A stretch of DNA of 64,000 nt, taken from assembly GCA_029977865.1 (NCBI GenBank), contig JAPOKA010000002.1, positions 41,638 to 105,637 of the forward strand, read 5' to 3'. The position numbers were made by a program, and so were the translations under genes. Below the pieces are notes generated by a model, which searched no databases, was not told where the DNA came from, and saw only the letters and a list, made by a program, of their open reading frames with translations. Position 1 is the first letter of the stretch; every line of letters starts with the position of its first letter. The stretch comes from a bacterium. Its GTDB lineage: Bacteria; Planctomycetota; Phycisphaerae; Phycisphaerales; SM1A02. Below, in pieces: positions 1 to 7,943 of this stretch.

Positions 1-273
1 GAGACCCTTGAAGGTGGCGGCCTGCGGTTCTCGGGGCGGCATCCCAAGCACCCCATCATGCAGGTGCTCGAATTGCCCCAGTCGGTGCACCCCTTCTTCG
101 TCGGCACGCAGTTCCATCCCGAACTGACCAGCCGGCCCCTCTCGCCGCAGCCGGTCTTCATGGGGCTCTTCGCCGCAGCGCTCACGGAGTTCTTCCCGCA
201 GGACGACCTCGGTCCGCTTGCCCGACGCTGGGTCCGGCCCAAGGCCCCCACCGCCGGCGGCTCGCGAACCTGA
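1..273 (+). CDS. pyrG: CTP synthase, C-terminal fragment (cut by window edge)
   Basis: This is the 3' end of CTP synthase, which amidates UTP to CTP using glutamine. The reading frame is open from base 1 and stops at 271-273, leaving about 90 residues. The visible part is the end of the class I glutamine amidotransferase domain. It has the family's GTQFHPEL segment, whose His and Glu belong to the Cys-His-Glu triad, followed by TSRPLSPQPVF. In CTP synthases this is the QFHPEFKSRP region near the C-terminus. The catalytic Cys and the synthetase domain lie outside the window. An ATG at 58 is internal and not the start. Identity is firm for the family; symbol by homology. Confidence 0.93.
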   Translation, partial: ETLEGGGLRFSGRHPKHPIMQVLELPQSVHPFFVGTQFHPELTSRPLSPQPVFMGLFAAALTEFFPQDDLGPLARRWVRPKAPTAGGSRT

Positions 274-436
274 GGGCGTTTCGGGCGGAGTTCGCGGGAC
301 CCGCCCGACCGCAGGCGATTCTTTCGCTGCAACCTCCAATCATTCGACGCGCTTCGGTCTTGGCGGAGGGCGGGGCGGGGCGTAGTCTCCGCCACCCCAT
401 CGCCCGGCCAGCCTCCACCCGCCACGAGGATCTCGC

Positions 437-1030
437 GTGCTCAAGAACATCTACTGCCTCGAAGGCGATTGGTGGGGAGACCCCAAGAAGCCCTCGACGG
501 TGCGTCCGATCTTCGAGCTGCTCGCGCAGGCCTATCCCAATCTGCGCTACGTGCACCGCTCGATCGGCACCCGCGAGGAGTTCGATCACGCCCTCGAGAA
601 CTGGACCCAACGCAAGTACGCCGACTTTCCGATCCTGTACTTCGCCTTCCATGGCAACCCCAACATCCTCTTCGTGGGAGATCGCAGGCGCGCGAAGGGC
701 CGAGTCAGTCTCGACGCCATCGCGGATCGCCTTGAAGGGTCGTGCCACGATCGCTTCATCCACTTCGGCAGTTGCAAGACGCTGCACTGCTCACCCGCGA
801 ACCTCAGCGCCTTCATGAAGCGCACCAAGGCCCTCGCGGTCTCCGGATACCGCACCGACATCAACTGGCTGCTCTCGGCCAGCTTCGAGGTCTACCTGCT
901 CGGCGCCATGCAGGAATCCGACCTCACGCTTCGCGGCACCCGCAAGCTCATGGAGCAGGCTCGGAAGGTCGCGCAGCCGCTGGCACGGCAGTTGGGGTTC
1001 CGCATGGTGATGCGTCAGCCCAAGAGCTGA
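437..1030 (+). CDS. Caspase-fold-like protein of unknown function
   Basis: A 197-residue soluble protein starting at GTG, with no signal peptide or membrane segment. I do not recognise a named family with certainty. The layout resembles a caspase/CHAT-type cysteine peptidase. A hydrophobic strand ending in FAFHG puts His72-Gly73 at the usual His position. About 40 residues later a second strand ends in HFGSCKTL, putting Cys113 at the usual nucleophile position. The order, spacing and strand context fit a His-Cys dyad, but the activity is inferred only. It sits between pyrG and the tRNA pair, with no partner gene overlapping it. It could instead be a non-catalytic member of the fold. Confidence 0.75.
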   Translation: MLKNIYCLEGDWWGDPKKPSTVRPIFELLAQAYPNLRYVHRSIGTREEFDHALENWTQRKYADFPILYFAFHGNPNILFVGDRRRAKGRVSLDAIADRLEGSCHDRFIHFGSCKTLHCSPANLSAFMKRTKALAVSGYRTDINWLLSASFEVYLLGAMQESDLTLRGTRKLMEQARKVAQPLARQLGFRMVMRQPKS

Positions 1031-1261
1031 GGCCCGAGCACGCGAATCACCGGGCGTCTCGCTGCAAAGCCCAAGGGAACGCAGCGGATCGTGATTCGGC
1101 GGCCGACGTCCGCACCCGCGGCGCGACTGTTGAACCCACGGAGTGCTGCCGACGCGATCGGGCATCGATGGGGACGCGACCCTCGCACTCCCGCCCGCAG
1201 CGACCGATCCGGTCCCTTGTCGGAGTTCGGTCGCCCGACTACCCTTCGCCTCCTTGCCGCT

Positions 1262-1335
1262 GCCGATATAGCTCAGCTGGCTAGAGCGGAGGATTCATAA
1301 ACCTCAGGTCGGTGGTTCGAGTCCACCTATCGGCA
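1262..1335 (+). tRNA. tRNA-Met (anticodon CAU)
   Basis: A full cloverleaf can be drawn by eye. The 7-bp acceptor stem is GCCGATA with TATCGGC. The D stem is GCTC/GAGC, the anticodon loop is TTCATAA (anticodon CAT) and the T arm is GGTGG-TTCGAGT-CCACC, with discriminator A. The base pair closing the anticodon stem is an A-A mismatch. CCA is not encoded. A CAU anticodon can mean elongator Met, initiator Met or lysidine-modified Ile. The absence of the initiator's three G-C anticodon-stem pairs argues against initiator. Confidence 0.93.
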
Positions 1336-1386
1336 CTTTCTCGCAGACCGGGCCCTCGCATGCGGGGGCTCGGCGCGGCGTGCGAC

Positions 1387-1460
1387 GCCCCCGTAGCTCA
1401 GTTGGATAGAGCGTGGGTTTCCTAAACTCAAGGTCACAGGTTCGAGCCCTGTCGGGGGCG
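1387..1460 (+). tRNA. tRNA-Arg (anticodon CCU)
   Basis: Cloverleaf with acceptor GCCCCCG/CGGGGGC, D stem GCTC/GAGC, anticodon stem TGGGT/ACTCA and loop TTCCTAA (anticodon CCT). The T arm is ACAGG-TTCGAGC-CCTGT and the discriminator is G. It decodes AGG. CCA is not encoded. It lies 51 nt after the tRNA-Met, so the two are probably co-transcribed. Confidence 0.95.
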
Positions 1461-1498
1461 TGGTCGCTCGCCGCCTGCACTCGCAGCGAAGGCCCGCG

Positions 1499-1657
1499 TC
1501 AGTCGTCGCCGCCAGGATTGCGCCCTTTGGAACGATCGATCTTCGCCTGCAGCATGAACAGCCCGCCGATGCCTCCGCAGATCAACAGCCAGGCGAGATT
1601 CGCGAGAAGCACCGGAGTCGAGGCTGCGTTGGCGATCAGGATCAGCGAGTCGGACAT
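1499..1657 (-). CDS. Small single-pass membrane protein
   Basis: A 52-residue protein with one long hydrophobic segment (about residues 4-36), followed by a charged tail KIDRSKGRNPGGDD. The start at 1657 is preferred over an upstream in-frame ATG at 1702, because a GGAG stands about 9 nt before it and the protein then begins directly at the membrane segment. It lies between the tRNAs and trmL on the opposite strand. No family recognised. Short length makes the call less certain, although the polar tail and ribosome site are reasonable. Confidence 0.5.
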   Translation of the reverse strand: MSDSLILIANAASTPVLLANLAWLLICGGIGGLFMLQAKIDRSKGRNPGGDD

Positions 1658-1783
1658 GTGATCGACGCTCCGAAGCGAGTCTCGAAAAAGGGAACCCTTC
1701 ACCCGACGATGCCCTGAGGTCTCCGTCGAGCAAGGCGAAGCCTAGAACCCCACCCACCACTTCGGCAAGCGACGATTCCGACC

Positions 1784-2308
1784 GTGGACCCCAGTTCGCC
1801 CCAACCCCTGCTGCATCTGGTCCTCGACCGACCGGAGATCCCCAACAACACCGGCAACATCGGTCGGACCGCGCTTGCCGTCGGCGCCCGGCTTCATCTC
1901 ATCCATCCGCTCGGTTTCGAACTCTCCGAGAAGGCCTGCCGCCGCGCCGGTCTCGACTACTGGCCGAGCCTCGACTGGTGCGAGCACGAGTCCTTCGATG
2001 CCTATTCCCGGACCCGCCCACCGCGGGTCTGGCTCTTCACCACCAAGGCCGAGCGGCTGCACTGGGATGCCGACTTCCAACCGGGCGACCACCTCCTGTT
2101 TGGCCGGGAGACCCGTGGTGCCGACCCCGAAGTCCACGCCTGGATCGACGAGTTCCATGGCCCCGACCGGCGAATTCGACTGCCTATGGTCCGGCGAACC
2201 GAGGCCCGGAGCCTGAACCTCGCCACTGCCGTGGCGGCGGCCGCCTACGAGGCATTACGGCAGATTCGAGGATCGGACTGGAGGGCCGATCGGGGGTTTC
2301 CCGGCTAG
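1784..2308 (+). CDS. trmL: tRNA (cytidine(34)-2'-O)-methyltransferase
   Basis: A SPOUT-class 2'-O-methyltransferase that modifies the wobble base of certain tRNA-Leu using S-adenosylmethionine. The 174-residue length is normal for TrmL/YibK. Visible family motifs are IPNNTGNIGRT near residue 20, a central GRETRG loop near residue 107, and the C-terminal knot segment RSLNLATAVAAAAYEAL. GTG start at 1784. It stands alone after the tRNA pair. The C-terminus carries about 15 extra polar residues (RGSDWRADRGFPG). Function by family; the exact tRNA substrate is inferred. Confidence 0.92.
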   Translation: MDPSSPQPLLHLVLDRPEIPNNTGNIGRTALAVGARLHLIHPLGFELSEKACRRAGLDYWPSLDWCEHESFDAYSRTRPPRVWLFTTKAERLHWDADFQPGDHLLFGRETRGADPEVHAWIDEFHGPDRRIRLPMVRRTEARSLNLATAVAAAAYEALRQIRGSDWRADRGFPG

Positions 2309-2438
2309 TTCGCGGAGACGACCCTTCCCCAAGGGCGAACCTGAGAGCAACGCGTGCCGTTGTTGCTTCGTATCCTGAGGAGTCTGGCGGGGACCTCCCC
2401 GCCGCCTGCCTCCGAGCCGACTCGAGGAACCTCGACCC

Positions 2439-3449
2439 ATGACCGCAGTTGCAACGAATCGATCCACCGCGGGAACCGACCAGCGCGGATTCACGATCAC
2501 CGAACTCCTGGTGGTGATCGGCATCATCGTGGTCTTGGTGGGGATCCTGCTCCCAGCCCTCGGCAAGGTGAACCAGCGGGCCAAGCGGACCCAGACCGCG
2601 TCGACCATGGAGGACTTCGTCAAGGCCTGCGAGTCGTTCCGCCAGGAGTTCGGCTACCTCCCCGGTCTCGTTCCCGAGGAGATTCTCGCCGCCGATCCCA
2701 AGATCAGCGGCACGGAGAACGTGCTGCTGCACCTCATGGGAGGCGGCATCTCCGAGGACCACCCGCTCTTCAACGCGCCGCAATACTCCGGATGGCAGGT
2801 CATCACCTTCGGCAGCGGCAACTCGCAGTTCCGCATTCGCGTGAACTCGTCCGAGGTGGGCAAGGGTCCCAACATCGGTGGGAAGCAGTACACACCCTTC
2901 TTTACGCCGCGGGAGGCGGACATCTGTTTCTGCGACGGGCAGATTGGCTGGGACGGCCAGCCGGAGCAGATCGGATCCGACACCACCAACCGGCTTCCCG
3001 ACCTCTGCGATGCGTGGGGCATGCCGATTCTGACTCTCAGGTCCGTTCGCTCGGTAGGCAACCTCGTCGGAGAGGCAGGCGGCGGCTCCGCACCGCGGAC
3101 CCAGTTCCTGATGGACCCGATCTACCCCTACCTCAATTCAGACTCGCTAGGCGAGTTTGGTCAGTCGCAGGCCGAGAGCATTCTCAGAACAACCACCGGT
3201 CTCGCTCGCCATAAGACGCTCGCCCAGATCATTCGCGCCCCGGCACTCGGGAGTCCCACTCAGCCGGAGAGCGGAACGCCGAAGGGAAGCATCGTGGTGA
3301 TCTCCCCCGGCCCGGACGGCATCTTTTTCAGTCGTCTCGACGGACCCGGCTCCCCCGCCGTGCCGGTCATCAACATCGTCTCCGGCACCTACGGATCGCC
3401 CGAGGTCGTCGATCGATACGACGACATTCGAGCGTTCGGCGGCGGATGA
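2439..3449 (+). CDS. Prepilin-type N-terminal methylation domain protein (type II secretion/pilus pseudopilin-like)
   Basis: A 336-residue protein with a type IV prepilin leader. Sixteen or so polar residues end at RG, followed by FTITELLVVIGIIVVLV, including the conserved Glu at mature position 5. A prepilin peptidase would cut after Gly17 and N-methylate Phe18. The hydrophobic helix is followed by a long globular domain with many Pro, Gly and Ser residues. This is the form seen in the large pseudopilin-like families of planctomycetes. The C-terminal domain does not tell which system it serves, and no other secretion genes are nearby. A strong hairpin terminator lies 26 nt after the stop. 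Confidence 0.88.
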   Translation: MTAVATNRSTAGTDQRGFTITELLVVIGIIVVLVGILLPALGKVNQRAKRTQTASTMEDFVKACESFRQEFGYLPGLVPEEILAADPKISGTENVLLHLMGGGISEDHPLFNAPQYSGWQVITFGSGNSQFRIRVNSSEVGKGPNIGGKQYTPFFTPREADICFCDGQIGWDGQPEQIGSDTTNRLPDLCDAWGMPILTLRSVRSVGNLVGEAGGGSAPRTQFLMDPIYPYLNSDSLGEFGQSQAESILRTTTGLARHKTLAQIIRAPALGSPTQPESGTPKGSIVVISPGPDGIFFSRLDGPGSPAVPVINIVSGTYGSPEVVDRYDDIRAFGGG

Positions 3450-3474
3450 CTCCGCGAGCTGCTTGAACCGCTTC

Positions 3475-3508
3475 GAACAACGCCCCGCCAATCGGCGGGG
3501 CGTTGTTC
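3475..3508. terminator. Perfect 15-bp hairpin, bidirectional terminator
   Basis: GAACAACGCCCCGCC and its exact reverse complement flank a 4-nt AATC loop. It lies between the convergent pseudopilin gene (ends 3449) and the secreted-protein gene (ends 3533). The A/T-rich outer stem gives a short run of T on either strand. Confidence 0.85.
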
Positions 3509-3532
3509 ACGGAGATCGATGCTCGTTGTCGC

Positions 3533-4351
3533 TCAGTTCGCCGGTGGCGTTGACTTCGGCGGAGGCGGCGGCGTTTCGCCGAGATCGAGCGGAGGTCGGT
3601 CGCCCCGCCCGCGCTGGGGCCTGTCGCCGCGATCCTGCATGCGGCGATCGCGAGCGGGCCGGTCGGACATCGGCGAGTCGCTCATGGCATCGTCGCTCAT
3701 CGCGTCTCCATCGGGACGGCCCCCGCGAACCCGCTCGCGGCGAGCCCGCTCGGCCGCCTCGCGACGAGCCGCCTCGAGGTTCTCCCGCAGCTTGACCCGT
3801 CGCTCCGGTGAGAGCAGGGCCGAAACCTCCTCGACGACCTTCCGCGGATCGACCACGGAACTGCGAAGCGCCTGAATCTCACGATCGATCGCTTCGGTCG
3901 ACTCGCCCGATTCCACCGCGTCCCGGCGCATGCGAAGCAGATCGCGCAACTTGGTGCTGTTCTCTTCCCCGAGCTTCGCGGCCTTCTCACGCATGCCGGC
4001 GAAGTAGGCACGGATCTTCTCGGCTTCTTCCGGCGTCGGCTCGGTCTTGCGAATCGCGGCGACGAGCATCGACATGCCGCGCTCGAGGCGTTGGGCCATG
4101 GGGCCCTGCCCTTCCCCGCCACCCGGACGGCTTCGATCGCCGCGACCGAATGGCTGTCGACCCTCCGCCGCGGCGGGATCGACCTCGGGACCGGCGAGCA
4201 ACCCGCGGTCGCGCGGCGCCGGGCGCCGCGGTGCGGGTGGCGCCACCTCGCCTTGCGGCGGCGGTGGCGGTGCCATCTCGTCGTCGGCGGCGGGAGCTGC
4301 GAGCGCGGTGGCGAGCGTCGCAGCGGCGGCAAGCAGGGAAAGTTCGAACAT
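3533..4351 (-). CDS. Secreted low-complexity protein with a charged helical core
   Basis: A 272-residue protein starting at MFELSLLAAAATLATALA, a signal peptide with probable cleavage after ALAAPA. A Pro/Arg-rich low-complexity stretch follows (about residues 25-85), then a charged helical core (about 85-200), and a C-terminal tail with the repeat DAMSDDAMSDSPMSD followed by Arg/Asp/Gly/Pro-rich sequence. The segment LSPERRVKLRENLEAAR in the core is reminiscent of the LTxxQ-type Spy/CpxP periplasmic proteins, but the match is weak. The start at 4351 is chosen over an upstream extension because AGGAG precedes it and it gives a clean signal peptide. No function assigned. Confidence 0.72.
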   Translation of the reverse strand: MFELSLLAAAATLATALAAPAADDEMAPPPPPQGEVAPPAPRRPAPRDRGLLAGPEVDPAAAEGRQPFGRGDRSRPGGGEGQGPMAQRLERGMSMLVAAIRKTEPTPEEAEKIRAYFAGMREKAAKLGEENSTKLRDLLRMRRDAVESGESTEAIDREIQALRSSVVDPRKVVEEVSALLSPERRVKLRENLEAARREAAERARRERVRGGRPDGDAMSDDAMSDSPMSDRPARDRRMQDRGDRPQRGRGDRPPLDLGETPPPPPKSTPPAN

Positions 4352-4560
4352 GGTCGGCTCCTGATGCGGGCGGATCTTCTCGCGAGACACCTTCGAATCG
4401 CGATCGTTTCCGACGAACGGCCCGCCAACGCGACCGCGTCGGCGAGATTGCGGGGCGAGCCCGCGATTCTCGTATGATCGGCGAATCCTGCCCCGAGCGC
4501 GAGCGTATCCGCGAGTCGCGCCGTTCCGAGAATCCGCCGCCACGAGGAGATCCCCCGCCG

Positions 4561-5661
4561 ATGCCGCTCCGTCGCGAAGAAGTGGAAGACGCCCTGAAGA
4601 CGGTGCAGGACCCCGATCTGCACCGGGACCTGGTCACGCTGGGCATGGTGAAGCGGATCGAGGTGGATGGGAATCGCATCGATCTGGTGGTCGAACTCAC
4701 CACCCCCGCCTGCCCGATGAAGGATCGGATCCGCGCCGACATCGAGGCGGCGATCGCGCGAGCGGCCTCCGAAGGAGGTCACGAGGCTCCCGAGGTCGAC
4801 CTCGAGTTCACCGCGGATGTCCGCCGGCCCAACGAGAAGGTCCACGGCAAGGCGAGTCCCCTGCCGAACGTGCGGCAGATCATCGCGGTGGGCGCGGGCA
4901 AGGGAGGCGTGGGCAAGTCGACGGTCTCGACGCTGCTCGCCGTCGGCCTCGCTCGCCTCGGCGCGAGGGTCGGCCTGCTCGATGCGGACATCTACGGACC
5001 AAGCGCCCCGACCATGCTCGGACTCACCGACCTGCCGACCCAGGCCCACGGGAACATGCTGATCCCCTTCGAAGTCCACGGGATCAAGGCGATGACGATC
5101 GGCAAGCTCGTCGATCCCGAGAAGCCGCTGATCTGGCGCGGTCCCATGGCCCACGGCGCGTTCAAGCAGTTGGCGACCCAGACCGACTGGGGCGAACTCG
5201 ACTACCTGGTGATCGACCTTCCGCCCGGCACCGGCGACGTGAGCCTGACCATGTCGCAACTGCTTCCGCTCACCGGCGCGGTGGTGGTCTGCACGCCGCA
5301 GCGGGTGGCGCAGGACGACTGCCGCCGCGCGGTTCGCATGTTCGAGCAGCTCGGCGTTGAAGTGCTCGGGGTGGTCGAGAACATGAGCTGGTTCGTCGGA
5401 GACGACGGCAAGGAGTACGACCTCTTCGGCCGCGGCGGCGCCGAAGTGATGGCTCAGACCATGGGGGTTCCCTTCCTCGGCGCGCTTCCGATCACCATGC
5501 CGCTGCGCGAGCACTGCGATCTCGGCACGCCGCTGGGCAACTGGGAGGGTCCCAGCGCCATCGGCGCCTCGGTCGACGACCTCTGCCGCGCGGTCGCAAG
5601 CCGGGTCTCGATCGCGAGCATGCAGGGCCGCTACATCCAGCCGACGCTCAGCGTGACGTGA
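4561..5661 (+). CDS. apbC: Mrp/NBP35-type Fe-S cluster carrier ATPase
   Basis: A 366-residue P-loop NTPase that binds and delivers Fe-S clusters. An N-terminal MIP18/DUF59 domain (about residues 5-75, with TTPACPMKD) precedes the MinD-like ATPase. GKGGVGKST is at about 113-121, DADIYGPSAPT follows, and the switch is DLPPGTGD. This order is standard for bacterial Mrp. The start at 4561 has AGGAG 9-14 nt upstream. Where many Mrp proteins carry a CxxC after ENMS, this one reads ENMSWFVGDDGKEYDLFG and lacks both cysteines. The lone Cys in the DUF59 domain is kept. Cluster binding would therefore need other ligands, or the protein follows a CxxC-less lineage. Confidence 0.92.
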   Translation: MPLRREEVEDALKTVQDPDLHRDLVTLGMVKRIEVDGNRIDLVVELTTPACPMKDRIRADIEAAIARAASEGGHEAPEVDLEFTADVRRPNEKVHGKASPLPNVRQIIAVGAGKGGVGKSTVSTLLAVGLARLGARVGLLDADIYGPSAPTMLGLTDLPTQAHGNMLIPFEVHGIKAMTIGKLVDPEKPLIWRGPMAHGAFKQLATQTDWGELDYLVIDLPPGTGDVSLTMSQLLPLTGAVVVCTPQRVAQDDCRRAVRMFEQLGVEVLGVVENMSWFVGDDGKEYDLFGRGGAEVMAQTMGVPFLGALPITMPLREHCDLGTPLGNWEGPSAIGASVDDLCRAVASRVSIASMQGRYIQPTLSVT

Positions 5662-6163
5662 CCTCGGAGTTCACGAGCAGGGCCAGAGCGTCCCGCCACT
5701 CGAGGTAGCGGTAGGGAATCCCGAGCCGATCGTGGAGCGCCTTCAGTTCTCCGAGGCACGACTCGTGCAACTCACGCTGCCAGTCGGTGGCGGCCCGATC
5801 GCAGAAGAAGGTGCGGCACGGCATGGGGCGAGCGCCGCGAATGCCGCAGAGTCGACCCTCGCGGGAATCGAGATGGGGGCAACGCCCCTCGCGGCGCGCC
5901 TCGTCGATCTGCTGGAGGGAGATCGAGGGCGTTTCCGGTCGGGTCGCGGTCCAGGCCGCCTCGAGACCGGTGACCATCAGGCGATGTCCGAAGGCTTCGA
6001 ATCGACAGCAGTTCCCGCTCGCGAGGCAGAGTGGACGGCGTTGGGCCACGGTCTCCTCGATCCGCGCGTGCATGGCGCGAATCGCGGCATCGACCTCGGG
6101 ATCGGCGGCGGCGGCACGCCACCGACGCGCCAGGTCGGCGTCCTCACCAGCCACGCCGCTCAC
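5648..6163 (-). CDS. YkgJ-type cysteine cluster protein (second of a pair)
   Basis: A 171-residue protein of the Zn/Fe-chelating cysteine-cluster kind (YkgJ/CxxxCxxC-like family). Conserved cysteines are seen in CLASGNCCRF (about residue 40), in GRCPHLDS and LCGIRGARPMPC, and in CRTFFCDR. The order CxxxxxCC, CPxL, C-x-I, RPxxCRxFxC fits the family. These clusters are thought to bind metal, but the biochemical role is unknown. The GTG start overlaps the upstream gene's TGA as GTGA, so translation is probably coupled. The 3' end overlaps the mrp stop by 14 nt on the opposite strand. Confidence 0.82.
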   Translation of the reverse strand: MSGVAGEDADLARRWRAAAADPEVDAAIRAMHARIEETVAQRRPLCLASGNCCRFEAFGHRLMVTGLEAAWTATRPETPSISLQQIDEARREGRCPHLDSREGRLCGIRGARPMPCRTFFCDRAATDWQRELHESCLGELKALHDRLGIPYRYLEWRDALALLVNSEVTSR

Positions 6164-6621
6164 CAGGCCGGATCCGGACTCGCGGCCTGCCGATCTCGCA
6201 CCACTCGAATCTGCTGGTAGGTCTGCGTGCGCCCTTGCCCCATCCCCGGGCAGGGAACCCGCTTGCGGGTCGCTTCCCACGCGCGACGGCTCGACAGGTT
6301 CTCCGGCCACCACGGCCAGGTCCGGCATTGGAGCGGCCTCACCTCGTAGATCGAGCAGACCGCCTTGCCGGGTTGCCGCTCGCGGTCGAGAAAGATGCAG
6401 TCGTGCCCGTGCTCGGTCACGTTCTCGCCGAGCGATCGGCCGCGACCGAGACGGCGGGTGTAGCGCTCGCGAAAGGTCTCGAGGGAGAGACCCAGATGCG
6501 TCGCCATCGCCTTCTCCTCCTCGGAGGAGTACCACACTGCGCCGGGCGGGCCGGTGCAGCAGTTGCCGCACTGGGTGCAGGCGAAGGCCAATCCATCGGC
6601 GTACCACTCGGCGCGTTCCAT
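6160..6621 (-). CDS. YkgJ-type cysteine cluster protein (first of a pair)
   Basis: A 153-residue protein of the same cysteine-cluster family. CTQCGNCCTGPPG is at residues 15-27, then CIFLD, then CSIYEVRPLQCRTWP. The tail ending in QIRVVRDRQ is unlike that of its neighbour. The close pairing of two different family members, with a 4-nt overlap to the following gene, suggests that they act together. No enzyme domain is attached. The protein is soluble with no signal peptide. It lies 13 nt from the acidic unknown gene at 6635, in the same direction, and probably shares its transcript. Confidence 0.85.
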   Translation of the reverse strand: MERAEWYADGLAFACTQCGNCCTGPPGAVWYSSEEEKAMATHLGLSLETFRERYTRRLGRGRSLGENVTEHGHDCIFLDRERQPGKAVCSIYEVRPLQCRTWPWWPENLSSRRAWEATRKRVPCPGMGQGRTQTYQQIRVVRDRQAASPDPAW

Positions 6622-6634
6622 CTGAAGGTCCCTC

Positions 6635-7678
6635 TCAGCCGTGGGGCTCGTCCTCGCTGCTCTCCGAGGAGTCTTCGGGCGGCTCGCCGCCCCAGCGGTC
6701 GACGGTGATGCGGTGGACGCCGGACTCGCTGCGGCGCAGAGGAAGTTCGGCGAGTTCGTCCGGCCGCTCGTCGAAGGCCACCCGCTCGACCGAGTAGATC
6801 CCGTCGAAGATCCACTCGTCCTGGGCGTCGAGGGCCTCGTCGATCAACTGCTCCATCTCCGCCAGGCTGCCGGCGGTCGCCCAGACATCGACGTAGGCGC
6901 CGGCCTCGCGAGCCGGATCGGCCGCGACCACCATGACGATCGCATGCCAGAGGGTCAGCCCCAGCTCGACGCCCTGTTCGTCGAGATTCCGCTGCGGATC
7001 GATGTCGAGCTCAAGCGCCCATCGCTCGCGGAGCTGAAGGGCGATCTCGTCGATGTTGGGATCCTGGGTGTCGGTCACCTGCAGGACCGGGCGCACCGTC
7101 ACCGTCGAGAAGAGTCGGCCCTCCTCGTCCGGGGGCCAGGTCTCGTCGGTCTCCTCGAGTCCGTGCCGGGCCAGCAACAACTCGACCCGGCTCTTCAACT
7201 CGATGGGCACCTCGATGGTCACGGTCTTCCAGCCGTCGATGAAGACCTCGACGAAGGGCTCGTCCGCATTGCCGCCGACGCCGATCGAGGCATCCTCGAG
7301 GATCACGGGCTCGAACTCGGCGATGTCGGCGAGGAAGTCGTCGCGATCGATCGGCTCGATGCCGAGGTGGACGTCGAGGCTGCGATAGGCGTCGAGCGAC
7401 TCGATCTCGAGGATGCCGCGAACCTCCCCCGGAAGCAGATCGAGCGCATCTCGAAACAGGCCTCGGACCCGCTCGTGCGAGGCCGTCGCCTCGAAGACGT
7501 AGGTGTCGGGTTCCTCCTCCTCGCCCTCCCGGAAGGTCACCAGATACCCCTCGGTCGGGTGCGGAACGCCGGCCGCCTCGATGCCCAACGGAAGCTGAAA
7601 GCCGCCGACGGACTCCCGCGCGAGGTCGGTACGCAAGCGAAAGGAACGCATGACGCGGATGGTACCGAGCCGAACCAT
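6635..7678 (-). CDS. Acidic protein of unknown function
   Basis: A 347-residue soluble, strongly acidic protein ending in ESSEDEPHG. No family recognised. The start at 7678 is preferred because GGAG stands 8 nt upstream; an alternative ATG at 7651 has no ribosome site. The mid-part, from LDVHLGIEPIDRDDF onward, alternates beta-like and helical stretches. Two segments that could be repeats of one fold are YLVTFREGEEEEPDTYVFEA near the N-terminus and AIVMVVAADPAREAGAYVDV near residue 260. It heads a minus-strand unit with the two cysteine-cluster proteins and is divergent from the AGCS symporter. Confidence 0.65.
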   Translation of the reverse strand: MVRLGTIRVMRSFRLRTDLARESVGGFQLPLGIEAAGVPHPTEGYLVTFREGEEEEPDTYVFEATASHERVRGLFRDALDLLPGEVRGILEIESLDAYRSLDVHLGIEPIDRDDFLADIAEFEPVILEDASIGVGGNADEPFVEVFIDGWKTVTIEVPIELKSRVELLLARHGLEETDETWPPDEEGRLFSTVTVRPVLQVTDTQDPNIDEIALQLRERWALELDIDPQRNLDEQGVELGLTLWHAIVMVVAADPAREAGAYVDVWATAGSLAEMEQLIDEALDAQDEWIFDGIYSVERVAFDERPDELAELPLRRSESGVHRITVDRWGGEPPEDSSESSEDEPHG

Positions 7679-7737
7679 CCGAGGAACTCCGCTTCGCTCG
7701 CGGCGCCGCCCGCGCACGCCGCCGCTCGAGCATTCGG

Positions 7738-7743
7738 TATAGT
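7738..7743 (+). promoter_or_regulatory. Candidate -10 element TATAGT upstream of the AGCS symporter
   Basis: TATAGT followed by CCGCGCC lies in the divergent region between the acidic protein and the symporter. The element resembles the TATACT blocks before arnB and rpsA. No clear -35 is seen, and the leader to the ATG at 7944 would be about 200 nt. Confidence 0.35.
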
Positions 7744-7943
7744 CCGCGCCGAGCGGGACGAGCGTTCCGCTGCTCGATCGAGTCAGCGCCGAGCCTGCCA
7801 CGCATGCGATTTCGCAGCGACGAAACCCGTCCGCTCGGCCGATCGACACCATTTCACCTCGGGTTCTCGACCCCGACCCTGCCTCGCGCGGCCGGCCGGG
7901 CCGTGTCTCCGCGCGAATGCACTCTTCTCGGAGCCAGTCAACC

